DNA of 6,684 nt. Origin: an uncultured Acinetobacter sp. (GTDB lineage Bacteria > Pseudomonadota > Gammaproteobacteria > Pseudomonadales > Moraxellaceae). Both the position numbers and the translations under genes were made by a program. Shown one piece after another: positions 1 to 6,684 of the stretch. The stretch's first letter is position 1; each line of letters opens with the position of its first letter. The stretch lies in contig CAAFWA010000072.1 in NCBI GenBank assembly GCA_900766635.1, positions 1-6,684 of the forward strand, in the 5' to 3' direction. The notes beneath the pieces are model-generated. The model ran no database searches. It was given only the letters and a program-made list of their open reading frames with translations, and had not been told where the DNA came from.

Positions 1-5
1 GAGGG
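1..5 (+). promoter_or_regulatory. Ribosome binding site of the PAP2 phosphatase gene
   Basis: The window opens with GAGGG, a good match to the Shine-Dalgarno consensus. It lies six bases before the ATG at 12 and supports that ATG as the true start. Nothing further upstream is visible, so the promoter of this transcript cannot be assessed. Confidence 0.7.
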
Positions 6-11
6 CAATTT

Positions 12-620
12 ATGCCTTACTACCTGCTCATTTTGGGGTGTTTATTAATATTTTTCAGTCTCTTGCTTATTGAAATTCCTGCCCTACAACCTGTTGATTT
101 AGCAGTTGTAAAAATGATTAGTGAGCAACGGACTGAATTATTGACCTCAATTGCCCGAATACTCTCATTGTTAGGAGGTATCCCTGCCGTCTTGGGTTTT
201 GCGACACTTTGGTGTACTGCCCTTGCATGGTATAAAAAATACGCAAGCATTGCTTTTATTATCATAGGATTGCTTGGCAGTATTGCTTGGGCATGGTCAC
301 TCAAATATGTCTTTGATTTGGCACGTCCACCAGCGATCTATCATTTGGTAGAAAGCTATGGCTCCTCTTTTCCAAGTGCACATAGCATTTATGCCGCAAC
401 GCTTGCTGTTTTAGTGTTATTTGTGACCCAGCAGCATAAGAAGCGGCATCTTATCGCTGTTTTGGCAGTGCTGTGGTTGGTGATCATGGGGGTATCTCGG
501 GTGTATGTGGGTGTGCATTACCCCTCTGATGTGCTTGCAGGTTGGGGCACGAGTTTTATTTGGATGAGCCTACTGTACTTGTCTGGCAAATTTCAGTTTC
601 AGCAAAAAACAAAATTTTAA
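12..620 (+). CDS. PAP2-family membrane lipid phosphatase
   Basis: This is a 202-residue integral membrane phosphatase of the PAP2 (type 2 phosphatidic acid phosphatase) superfamily. All three catalytic motifs are present: KX6RP (K98, R105, P106), a PSAH form of the PSGH motif (residues 121-124, with H124 as the predicted acid/base), and SRX5HX3D (R163, nucleophile H169, D173). Hydrophobic stretches near residues 3-21, 53-73, 78-97, 126-140, 146-162 and 176-191 fit the usual six-helix bundle with a periplasm-facing active site. Family members remove phosphate from phosphatidate, phosphatidylglycerol phosphate, diacylglycerol pyrophosphate or undecaprenyl pyrophosphate; the sequence alone does not say which. 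The length is typical for a small bacterial PgpB/BacA-like PAP2 enzyme. It ends only 27 bases before adeI on the same strand, so co-transcription with the efflux genes is likely. From memory, a PAP2 gene occupies the same position in A. baumannii. The family call is firm and the substrate is unknown. Confidence 0.95.
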   Translation: MPYYLLILGCLLIFFSLLLIEIPALQPVDLAVVKMISEQRTELLTSIARILSLLGGIPAVLGFATLWCTALAWYKKYASIAFIIIGLLGSIAWAWSLKYVFDLARPPAIYHLVESYGSSFPSAHSIYAATLAVLVLFVTQQHKKRHLIAVLAVLWLVIMGVSRVYVGVHYPSDVLAGWGTSFIWMSLLYLSGKFQFQQKTKF

Positions 621-636
621 ATACGCATCTTACATT

Positions 637-643
637 GAGGTGG
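637..643 (+). promoter_or_regulatory. Ribosome binding site of adeI
   Basis: GAGGTGG ends four bases before the ATG at 648 and is a strong Shine-Dalgarno sequence. It fills most of the 27-base gap after the phosphatase stop codon. It leaves no room for a complete promoter within the gap. It also fixes the AdeI start, which gives a proper lipoprotein signal peptide. Confidence 0.75.
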
Positions 644-647
644 AATA

Positions 648-1892
648 ATGAGGTCTGCAAAGCTTTGGGCACCTGCCCTCACTGCTTGCGCATTAGCAAC
701 AAGTTTAGTGCTTGTTGGCTGTAGCAAAGACGAAGCAAAACCGGCGGCCGCTGCCCAGCAGCAAATGCCACCAACTGAAGTGGGTGTGATTGTTGCACAG
801 CCACAAAGTGTTGAACAATCCGTAGAGTTGTCAGGTCGTACCACAGCCTTTGAAGTGTCTGAAGTACGTCCTCAAACCAATGGCGTGATCTTAAAACGTT
901 TATTTACTGAGGGCAGCTATGTTCGTGAAGGGCAAGCGCTTTACGAAATTGACTCAAGAAGCAACCGCGCTAGTGTCGATAGCGTACGTGCTGCGTTAGC
1001 CCGTCAGCAAGCCAACTTAAACGTGTTACGTGTGAAAGAGGGTCGTTATCGTCAATTGGTAGGTTCTAACGCCATTTCTAAACAAGAATACGACGATGCA
1101 GTGGCGCAAGTAAAATTGGCTGAAGCTGATGTTGCGGCAACACAGGCTGAACTCCGTAACGCTGAAATTAACTTAGGTTATTCGATCGTTCGTGCACCAA
1201 TTTCAGGTCAAACCAACCGTTCAACTGTGACCGCAGGTGCTTTAGTTACAGCCAATCAAGCTGATCCTTTAGTCACGATTCAACGTCTTGACCCAATTTA
1301 TGTGGATATTAACCAATCGAGTGCTGAGCTGTTACGTTTACGTCAACAACTCTCGCAAGGTAGCTTAAACACCTCAAATAACACCACAGTCAAACTTAAA
1401 CTTGAAGATGGCAGTGAGTATCCAATCGAGGGTCGTTTGGCATTTGCTGATGCCAGTGTTAACCCTGATACAGGCACAGTGACTTTACGTGCCGTATTCC
1501 CAAACCCGAACTATTTATTGCTGCCGGGGATGTTTGCTACAGCGAAAATTGTGCAAGGTGAAGTACCGAATGCTTATCTCATTCCACAAGCTGCGATTAC
1601 CCGCACCCCAACGGGTCAAGCAATCGCGATGCTAGTGGGTGCTGATGGCAAAGTGGTCAGTCGTCCTGTGACCACCAATGGTACGCAAGGCAATGCATGG
1701 ATTATTACGCAAGGCTTAAATCCAGGTGATAAAGTGATTGTTGATGGTATTGCGAAAGTTAAACCTGATCAGCAAGTCGTGGCTAAACCGTATCAAGCGC
1801 CAAATGCTGCGCCACAAGCGCCTGCCCAAAAAGCGGACCAAGCCCCTGCCAGCGAAGCAAAATCAGCACCTGAACCAAAAGCGCAAGCTTAA
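648..1892 (+). CDS. adeI: AdeI, periplasmic adaptor (membrane fusion protein) of the AdeIJK RND efflux pump
   Basis: This 414-residue adaptor is a HlyD/AcrA/MexA-type membrane fusion lipoprotein that joins the AdeJ pump to the AdeK duct. A lipoprotein signal peptide covers residues 1-24, with lipobox LVGC and lipidation at C25. A short Ala/Gln-rich linker follows. The first lipoyl half lies around 62-103 (including NGVILKRLFTEGSYVREG). An alpha-helical coiled-coil hairpin spans about 104-172, and the second lipoyl half about 173-208 contains the signature RAPISG at 182-187. The beta-barrel covers about 210-305 and the membrane-proximal domain about 306-383. The last 30 residues are a disordered Ala/Pro/Gln/Lys-rich tail. 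Length and sequence agree closely with A. baumannii AdeI (about 416 aa); the hairpin is the most divergent part. It is the first of three tightly packed pump genes. In A. baumannii the operon is repressed by the TetR-type regulator AdeN, which is not in this window. Confidence 0.97.
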   Translation: MRSAKLWAPALTACALATSLVLVGCSKDEAKPAAAAQQQMPPTEVGVIVAQPQSVEQSVELSGRTTAFEVSEVRPQTNGVILKRLFTEGSYVREGQALYEIDSRSNRASVDSVRAALARQQANLNVLRVKEGRYRQLVGSNAISKQEYDDAVAQVKLAEADVAATQAELRNAEINLGYSIVRAPISGQTNRSTVTAGALVTANQADPLVTIQRLDPIYVDINQSSAELLRLRQQLSQGSLNTSNNTTVKLKLEDGSEYPIEGRLAFADASVNPDTGTVTLRAVFPNPNYLLLPGMFATAKIVQGEVPNAYLIPQAAITRTPTGQAIAMLVGADGKVVSRPVTTNGTQGNAWIITQGLNPGDKVIVDGIAKVKPDQQVVAKPYQAPNAAPQAPAQKADQAPASEAKSAPEPKAQA

Positions 1893-1897
1893 GAGGT
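1893..1897 (+). promoter_or_regulatory. Ribosome binding site of adeJ
   Basis: GAGGT follows directly after the adeI TAA stop and sits four bases before the adeJ ATG at 1902. The gap between the genes is only nine bases, so this site serves adeJ within the operon mRNA and there is no room for a separate promoter. Confidence 0.75.
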
Positions 1898-1901
1898 AAC
1901 G

Positions 1902-4900
1902 ATGGCTCAATTCTTTATTCATCGCCCAATTTTTGCTTGGGTGATTGCATTGGTGATTATGCTGGCGGGTATTTTAACCATCAGCAAAATGCCAATTGCA
2001 CAGTATCCTACTATTGCACCGCCAACGGTTACAGTCTCTGCGACTTATCCGGGTGCTTCGGCGGATACCGTCGAAAATACGGTTACCCAGATCATCGAAC
2101 AACAAATGAATGGTCTCGATGGTTTACGTTATATTTCATCCAACAGTGCGGGTAACGGTCAGGCATCGATCACCTTAAACTTTGAACAAGGTATGGACCC
2201 TGATATTGCCCAAGTCCAAGTTCAAAACAAATTACAATCTGCCGTCGCCTTATTGCCTGAAGATGTACAACGTCAAGGTGTACGTGTTACCAAATCTGGT
2301 GCTAGCTTCTTACAGGTGATTAGTTTTTACTCACCTAATGGTGAATTAACAGCCAATGATATTAAAGACTATGTCAATTCCAACATTTCTGAACCGTTAA
2401 GTCGTGTTGAGGGTGTGGGTGAAGTACAAGTCTTTGGTGGTTCTTACGCCATGCGTGTTTGGCTCGATCCTGCCAAAATGGCGAGTCTAAAAGTCACCCC
2501 AAGTGATGTATCGGCTGCGATTCGTACCCAAAATGCTCAAGTGGCTGTGGGTCAATTAGGTGGTGCCCCTGCTGCACCAGGCACGGTACTCAATGCCACT
2601 GTCACAGCGCAAAGCTTGTTACAAACTCCTGAGCAGTTTGCCAATATCTTCTTAAAAAACACTGCTGATGGCGCACAAGTGCGTTTAGGTGATGTGGCGA
2701 AAGTTGAATTGGGCGCAGATAACTATCAATTTGACTCTAAATACAATGGTAAACCCGCAGGTGGTGTGGCGATTAAATTGGCAACTGGTGCCAATGCCCT
2801 CGATACTGCTCAAGCCGTTGAAGCACGCTTAAAAGAGTTACGTGTCAATTACCCAGCAGGTTTAAAAGACGAACTTGCCTTTGATACCACGCCATTTATT
2901 GAACTTTCAATTAAGAGTGTCGTTAAAACCTTAATTGAAGCGATTATCTTGGTATTTATCGTGATGTTCTTGTTCTTACAGAACTGGCGTGCCACGATTA
3001 TTCCAACCTTAGCGGTACCTGTGGTTGTACTTGGTACTTTCGCGGTCATCAATGTATTCGGCTTTAGTATTAACACTTTAACCATGTTTGCTATGGTTTT
3101 GGCGATTGGTCTTTTGGTCGATGATGCGATTGTGGTGGTCGAGAACGTTGAGCGTGTGATGGTCGAGGATCATTTAGATCCAGTCACTGCCACTGAAATT
3201 TCGATGAAACAGATTTCAGGCGCCTTAATCGGGATTACCTCGGTGCTCTCTGCCGTATTCGTACCGATGGCATTCTTTGGTGGTACCACAGGTGTGATTT
3301 ATCGTCAGTTCTCGATCACGCTCGTGACTGCGATGGTCTTGTCACTGATTGTGGCGTTAACCTTTACCCCTGCACTTTGTGCCACCATGCTCAAACAGCA
3401 TGATCCAAATAAAGCACAAAGTAATGGAATTTTTGCGCGTTTCTTCCGTTGGTTTAACCAAAGCTTTGACAAAATGTCAGAGAAATACCAAGGCGGTGTG
3501 AATCGCATGACACATAACAAGATTTTCTCTGGTGCCATTTATGCAGTGGTATTGGTGGGGATCGTGTTCTTGTTCCAAAAACTTCCATCTTCATTCTTAC
3601 CTAACGAAGACCAAGGTGTGGTTCTTACCCTCGTACAACTCCCACCGAATGCGAGTTTAGAGCGTACGGGTAAAACCATGGACACCATGACCAATTTCTT
3701 CTTAGAGAATGAAAAAGACAGCGTCGCATCGGTATTTAGCGTCGCAGGCTTCTCTTTTGCAGGGGTGGGTCAAAATGCGGGTATGGCCTTTATTAAACTT
3801 AAAGATTGGTCAGAACGTACCTCACCTGAAACTCAAGTGGGCGCCATTATTGGCCGTGGTATGGCACTAAACATGATCGTTAAAGATGCCACTTACATTA
3901 TGCCACTTCAACTTCCAGCGATGCCTGAACTTGGCGTGACTGCTGGCTTTAACTTACAGCTTAAAGATGCAGGTGGTAATGGACATGCCAAACTCATCGA
4001 AGCACGTAATATGATCCTCGGCATGGCCGCTCAAGACCCTCGTCTTGCGGGTGTGCGTCCAAATGGTCAAGAAGATACACCGCAGTACCGTGTGATTGTT
4101 GATCATGCACAAGCAGGTGCGATGGGTGTCAGTATTTCTGAGATCAATAGCACCATGGGCATTGCTTGGGGTGGCTCTTACGTCAATGATTTTATTGACC
4201 GTGGCCGTGTCAAAAAAGTCTATGTGCAAGGTGAATCGACTTCACGTATGCAGCCTCAAGATTTAGACCAATGGTATGTACGCAATAACAAAGGCGAGAT
4301 GATTCCATTCTCTGCATTTGCCACAGGCGAATGGACCTATGGTTCACCACGTCTTGAGCGTTATAACGGTCTATCATCGGTGAACATTCAAGGCACGCCA
4401 GCACCAGGGGTAAGCTCAGGTGATGCCATGAAAGCCATGGAAGAAATTGTGGCCAAATTACCACAAATGGGCGCTACAGGTTATGACTTTGAGTGGACAG
4501 GTTTATCCTTAGAAGAAACCGAATCAGGTGCGCAAGCTCCATTCTTATATGCGCTCTCGTTGCTGATCGTGTTCTTATGTTTGGCAGCGTTATATGAGAG
4601 TTGGTCAATTCCATTCTCAGTGTTAATGGTTGTGCCATTGGGTATTATTGGTGCGCTTGGTTTAACCTTTGGCGGCATGCTGTTATTCCAAAATCCAAAC
4701 CTCTCCAATAACATCTACTTCCAAGTCGCGATTATTGCGGTGATTGGTTTATCGGCGAAGAATGCAATTTTGATTGTGGAATTTGCCAAAGAGTTGCAAG
4801 AAAAAGGCGAAGAGCTTTTTGATGCCACTTTACATGCAGCAAAAATGCGTTTACGTCCAATTATTATGACCACTTTAGCTTTTGGTTTTGGTGTACTGCC

Positions 4901-5078
4901 ACTCGCGTTATCTTCAGGTGCGGGCGCAGGTAGCCAACATTCAGTCGGTTACGGTGTATTAGGTGGGGTGATTACCTCGACAGTACTCGGGATTTTCTTT
5001 ATTCCTGTGTTCTATGTGTGGATTCGTAGCATCTTTAAATACAAACCAAAGCCACAACGTACGGAGAATCTGTCTTAA
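1902..5078 (+). CDS. adeJ: AdeJ, inner-membrane RND multidrug efflux transporter (HAE1 family)
   Basis: This 1058-residue proton/drug antiporter is the motor of the AdeIJK pump, with the same length as A. baumannii AdeJ. It has the standard RND layout: TM1 near 10-28, a large periplasmic loop (about 30-338), TM2-6 near 340-494, TM7 near 541-558, a second periplasmic loop (about 560-880), and TM8-12 near 882-1040. The proton relay is complete: D407 and D408 in TM4 ([18 protein letters not shown]), K953 in TM10 ([11 protein letters not shown]), and R983 and T990, equivalent to AcrB K940, R971 and T978. Aromatic residues of the AcrB deep pocket are kept (F136, F178, F612, F617, F619, F630), and Y327 of AcrB is F327 here. 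The switch loop reads [10 protein letters not shown] (616-625). Works as a trimer in the inner membrane, taking substrates from periplasm and membrane. In A. baumannii the substrates include beta-lactams, tetracyclines, fluoroquinolones, chloramphenicol, macrolides and novobiocin; the same range is inferred here. Confidence 0.98.
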   Translation: MAQFFIHRPIFAWVIALVIMLAGILTISKMPIAQYPTIAPPTVTVSATYPGASADTVENTVTQIIEQQMNGLDGLRYISSNSAGNGQASITLNFEQGMDPDIAQVQVQNKLQSAVALLPEDVQRQGVRVTKSGASFLQVISFYSPNGELTANDIKDYVNSNISEPLSRVEGVGEVQVFGGSYAMRVWLDPAKMASLKVTPSDVSAAIRTQNAQVAVGQLGGAPAAPGTVLNATVTAQSLLQTPEQFANIFLKNTADGAQVRLGDVAKVELGADNYQFDSKYNGKPAGGVAIKLATGANALDTAQAVEARLKELRVNYPAGLKDELAFDTTPFIELSIKSVVKTLIEAIILVFIVMFLFLQNWRATIIPTLAVPVVVLGTFAVINVFGFSINTLTMFAMVLAIGLLVDDAIVVVENVERVMVEDHLDPVTATEISMKQISGALIGITSVLSAVFVPMAFFGGTTGVIYRQFSITLVTAMVLSLIVALTFTPALCATMLKQHDPNKAQSNGIFARFFRWFNQSFDKMSEKYQGGVNRMTHNKIFSGAIYAVVLVGIVFLFQKLPSSFLPNEDQGVVLTLVQLPPNASLERTGKTMDTMTNFFLENEKDSVASVFSVAGFSFAGVGQNAGMAFIKLKDWSERTSPETQVGAIIGRGMALNMIVKDATYIMPLQLPAMPELGVTAGFNLQLKDAGGNGHAKLIEARNMILGMAAQDPRLAGVRPNGQEDTPQYRVIVDHAQAGAMGVSISEINSTMGIAWGGSYVNDFIDRGRVKKVYVQGESTSRMQPQDLDQWYVRNNKGEMIPFSAFATGEWTYGSPRLERYNGLSSVNIQGTPAPGVSSGDAMKAMEEIVAKLPQMGATGYDFEWTGLSLEETESGAQAPFLYALSLLIVFLCLAALYESWSIPFSVLMVVPLGIIGALGLTFGGMLLFQNPNLSNNIYFQVAIIAVIGLSAKNAILIVEFAKELQEKGEELFDATLHAAKMRLRPIIMTTLAFGFGVLPLALSSGAGAGSQHSVGYGVLGGVITSTVLGIFFIPVFYVWIRSIFKYKPKPQRTENLS
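5063..5067 (+). promoter_or_regulatory. Ribosome binding site of adeK, inside the adeJ coding end
   Basis: GGAGA lies within the last codons of adeJ, ten bases before the adeK ATG at 5078. The spacing is slightly long for a Shine-Dalgarno site. The start overlaps the adeJ stop in a TAATG junction, so adeK translation is probably helped by ribosomes finishing adeJ. Confidence 0.55.
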
Positions 5079-6535
5079 TGCAAACTCTATGGTCTACAAC
5101 TGGCCGTGGTCTTGCACTTTCTGCACTTGCGCTTGCTTTGACTGCCTGTCAAAGCATGCGTAACCCAGAACCTCAAGTGCAAACGACTACTTTGGCAAGC
5201 AGTTATGTTGCCCCTGCAAGCGGCCCATCGATTGCTGAGCAAGGCTATAAAGATTTCTTTGCCGACCCACGTTTGGCACAAGTGATTGATCTAGCACTGA
5301 CCAACAACCGTGATTTACGTATTGCAGCACTGAATATTCAACGTGCCCAGCAAAGCTATCAAATTACCGAAAACAACCAATTACCAAGCATTGGCGTGAG
5401 CGGTAGTGTGTTACGCCAAGACACCATGGCATCAGGCAAACCGATGACCAGCTATAACGTAGGTTTAGGGGTCACGGCGTATGAGCTTGATTTTTGGGGT
5501 CGTGTACGTAGTTTAAAAGACAATGCGCTTGATACTTACCTAGCGACAGCCAGTGCACGTGATGCCACTCAAATTGCGTTAATTGGTCAAGTGGCACAAG
5601 CGTGGCTGAGTCACTCTTTTGCCGCAGCCAATTTAAGTCTTGCTGAGCAAACTTTAAAATCGCAACTTGAAGCTTATAACCTGAATAAAAAGCGTTTTGA
5701 TGTCGGCATTGACAGCGAGGTGCCTGTGCGTCAAGCACAAATTTCGGTTGAAACAGCACGCAATGACGTGGCGCAGTACAAAACCCAACTGACTCAAGCG
5801 AAAAACTTATTAAACTTGTTAGTAGGTGAAACTGTCCCTAGCAATCTGTTACCAACACAACGCGTGATACGTGTGACCGCAGCAGAGCGTCTTGCATCAG
5901 GTTTACCAAGCGACTTACTCAATAATCGTCCTGACATTCGTGCGGCTGAGTATCGCCTCTCTGCAGCAGGTGCCAATATTGCCGCTGCCAAAGCACGTAT
6001 GTTCCCAACGATTAGCTTAACGGGTTCGGCAGGTTTTGGTTCACGTGAACTCGATGATTTATTTAAATCAGGTTCATTTGTATGGTCACTTGGCCCAAGC
6101 CTTGATATTCCACTTTGGGATTGGGGCACACGTAAAGCCAATATTAAAATTTCAGAAACTGATCAGCAAATTGCGGTATCAGATTACGAAAAATCAATTC
6201 AAACCGCTTTTCGTGAAGTCAATGATGCCTTAGCCGTGCGTCAAAATATTGGCGAGCGTTTAGCTGCACAGCGTCGTTTGGTTGAAGCGACCAATAAAAC
6301 TTATCAACTCTCACAAGCGCGTTTTCGTGCAGGGATTGATGGTTACTTAACTGTGTTAGATGCACAGCGTACCAACTACAGCGCTCAACAAGGTTTATTG
6401 TTGCTTGAACAAGCCAACTTAAATAACCAAGTTGAATTGTATAAAGCCCTTGGCGGTGGTTTAAAAACCTACTCAACCGATCAAGTGGTTACACCTGCCT
6501 CTTCAGCCGAACGTGCTGCTGAGCGCAACCCATAA
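5078..6535 (+). CDS. adeK: AdeK, outer-membrane channel lipoprotein of the AdeIJK efflux pump
   Basis: This 485-residue protein belongs to the NodT/OprM/TolC outer membrane factor family and forms the trimeric exit duct of the pump. A lipoprotein signal peptide occupies residues 1-23, with lipobox LTAC and lipidation at C24. The next methionine (M27) would remove the lipobox, so the first ATG is the true start. Two tandem OEP repeats follow, at roughly 62-250 and 276-460. Repeat 1 includes the family stretch YELDFWGRVRSL (135-146), which leads into the first beta-strand/helix transition. Repeat 2 starts with GLPSDLLNNRPDI (275-287) and includes FPTISLTGSAGF (309-320) and RFRAGIDGYLTVLDAQR (415-431), all typical of OprM-like channels. 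The length matches A. baumannii AdeK (about 484 aa); divergence is greatest in residues 30-50, around 113-125, and at the C-terminus. The ATG shares one base with the adeJ stop codon, indicating translational coupling. It is the last gene of the operon. Confidence 0.97.
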   Translation: MQTLWSTTGRGLALSALALALTACQSMRNPEPQVQTTTLASSYVAPASGPSIAEQGYKDFFADPRLAQVIDLALTNNRDLRIAALNIQRAQQSYQITENNQLPSIGVSGSVLRQDTMASGKPMTSYNVGLGVTAYELDFWGRVRSLKDNALDTYLATASARDATQIALIGQVAQAWLSHSFAAANLSLAEQTLKSQLEAYNLNKKRFDVGIDSEVPVRQAQISVETARNDVAQYKTQLTQAKNLLNLLVGETVPSNLLPTQRVIRVTAAERLASGLPSDLLNNRPDIRAAEYRLSAAGANIAAAKARMFPTISLTGSAGFGSRELDDLFKSGSFVWSLGPSLDIPLWDWGTRKANIKISETDQQIAVSDYEKSIQTAFREVNDALAVRQNIGERLAAQRRLVEATNKTYQLSQARFRAGIDGYLTVLDAQRTNYSAQQGLLLLEQANLNNQVELYKALGGGLKTYSTDQVVTPASSAERAAERNP

Positions 6536-6547
6536 CACTTCATCTTA

Positions 6548-6578
6548 AAAAAAAGCTCACCTCGTGTGGGCTTTTTTT
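6548..6578 (+). terminator. Intrinsic (rho-independent) terminator after adeK
   Basis: A six-pair GC-rich stem, GCTCAC (6555-6560) with GTGGGC (6566-6571), includes one G-U pair and closes a five-base loop, CTCGT. It is followed directly by seven T residues (6572-6578). The eight A residues before the stem (6547-6554) can pair with the T tract, extending the hairpin to about 13 pairs. They also give a U tract on the opposite strand, so the element could work in both directions. It begins about 20 bases after the adeK stop and ends the operon transcript. Confidence 0.9.
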
Positions 6579-6620
6579 ATGCTTCATCCTTTAGATGTAC
6601 GCTTTGAGATCAGTATTTTA

Positions 6621-6661
6621 CTCTAGCAATTTAGACTGAACTCAATGCTAAATTATTAGAG
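6621..6661. repeat. Imperfect 14-bp inverted repeat downstream of the operon terminator
   Basis: CTCTAGCAATTTAG (6621-6634) faces CTAAATTATTAGAG (6648-6661) across a 13-base spacer. Twelve of the 14 positions are Watson-Crick pairs, one is G-T and one (C6627/A6655) is a mismatch. The arms are AT-rich and no T tract follows, so it is not a standard terminator. It could be an operator or promoter-region dyad of the next gene, a transcript-end hairpin, or chance. The rest of the 106 bases after the terminator shows no gene that I can support. Confidence 0.5.
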
Positions 6662-6684
6662 ATAAACTTCGATGATATGCTTAA

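Noticed and set aside
579..623. Possible adeI promoter: TTGTCT at 579, TTTCAG repeats at 591-602, and TAAATA at 618
   Set aside because: No pair of these boxes has 16-18 base spacing with acceptable matches in both. A weak internal promoter cannot be excluded, but it is not supported.
542..724. A 60-codon frame on the + strand across the PAP2-adeI junction
   Set aside because: It overlaps the conserved end of the phosphatase and the AdeI signal peptide in another frame, and has no ribosome binding site or family resemblance.
5794..6141. A 115-codon open frame on the minus strand inside adeK
   Set aside because: It lies wholly antisense to the strongly conserved OEP repeat region, has no recognisable domain, and its composition is what the complement of adeK codons would give.
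6579..6626. A 15-codon frame starting at the ATG right after the terminator
   Set aside because: It begins at the end of the terminator T tract, has no ribosome binding site, and ends within the inverted repeat. It is most likely chance.
6672..6684. ATG near the window end that could start a downstream gene
   Set aside because: Only four codons are visible and the upstream AGAG is a weak, distant ribosome binding site. There is not enough sequence to support a gene.
1..6684. A new or undescribed system, a mobile element, or a disrupted gene
   Set aside because: All four genes fall in well-known families, are full length with complete motifs, and form the known pap2-adeIJK arrangement. No transposase, terminal repeats, target duplications, tRNA or CRISPR repeats were seen.

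Overview
The window carries a complete chromosomal RND-type multidrug efflux operon of the AdeIJK family. It is preceded by a PAP2-family lipid phosphatase gene on the same strand. The proteins match Acinetobacter AdeI, AdeJ and AdeK from memory along their whole lengths (A. baumannii AdeI about 416 aa, AdeJ 1058 aa, AdeK about 484 aa; here 414, 1058 and 485 aa). Many substitutions, concentrated in the AdeI coiled-coil hairpin and the AdeK N-terminal region, suggest a species of Acinetobacter other than A. baumannii. The species cannot be fixed from this window alone.

Layout, all on the + strand: PAP2 phosphatase (12-620), a 27-nt gap, adeI (648-1892), a 9-nt gap, adeJ (1902-5078), a 1-nt TAATG overlap, adeK (5078-6535), then a strong intrinsic terminator (6555-6578). 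The last 106 bases hold no convincing gene, but contain an imperfect 14-bp inverted repeat (6621-6661). Only 11 bases lie before the phosphatase start, so any promoter or repressor operator upstream of it falls outside the window. The small gap before adeI shows no convincing promoter. The simplest reading is a four-gene transcript, pap2-adeI-adeJ-adeK.

Function: AdeJ is the inner-membrane, proton-driven drug pump, AdeI is the periplasmic lipoprotein adaptor and AdeK is the outer-membrane exit duct. Together they span the envelope and expel many antibiotics and other amphiphiles. The phosphatase acts on membrane lipid phosphates such as phosphatidate, phosphatidylglycerol phosphate or undecaprenyl pyrophosphate; its exact substrate cannot be read from sequence. 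All four genes look intact, with all expected catalytic or transport residues present. I see no mobile element, CRISPR array, RNA gene or frameshift. This is a known, conserved core system and not a new one; the findings are correspondingly modest.
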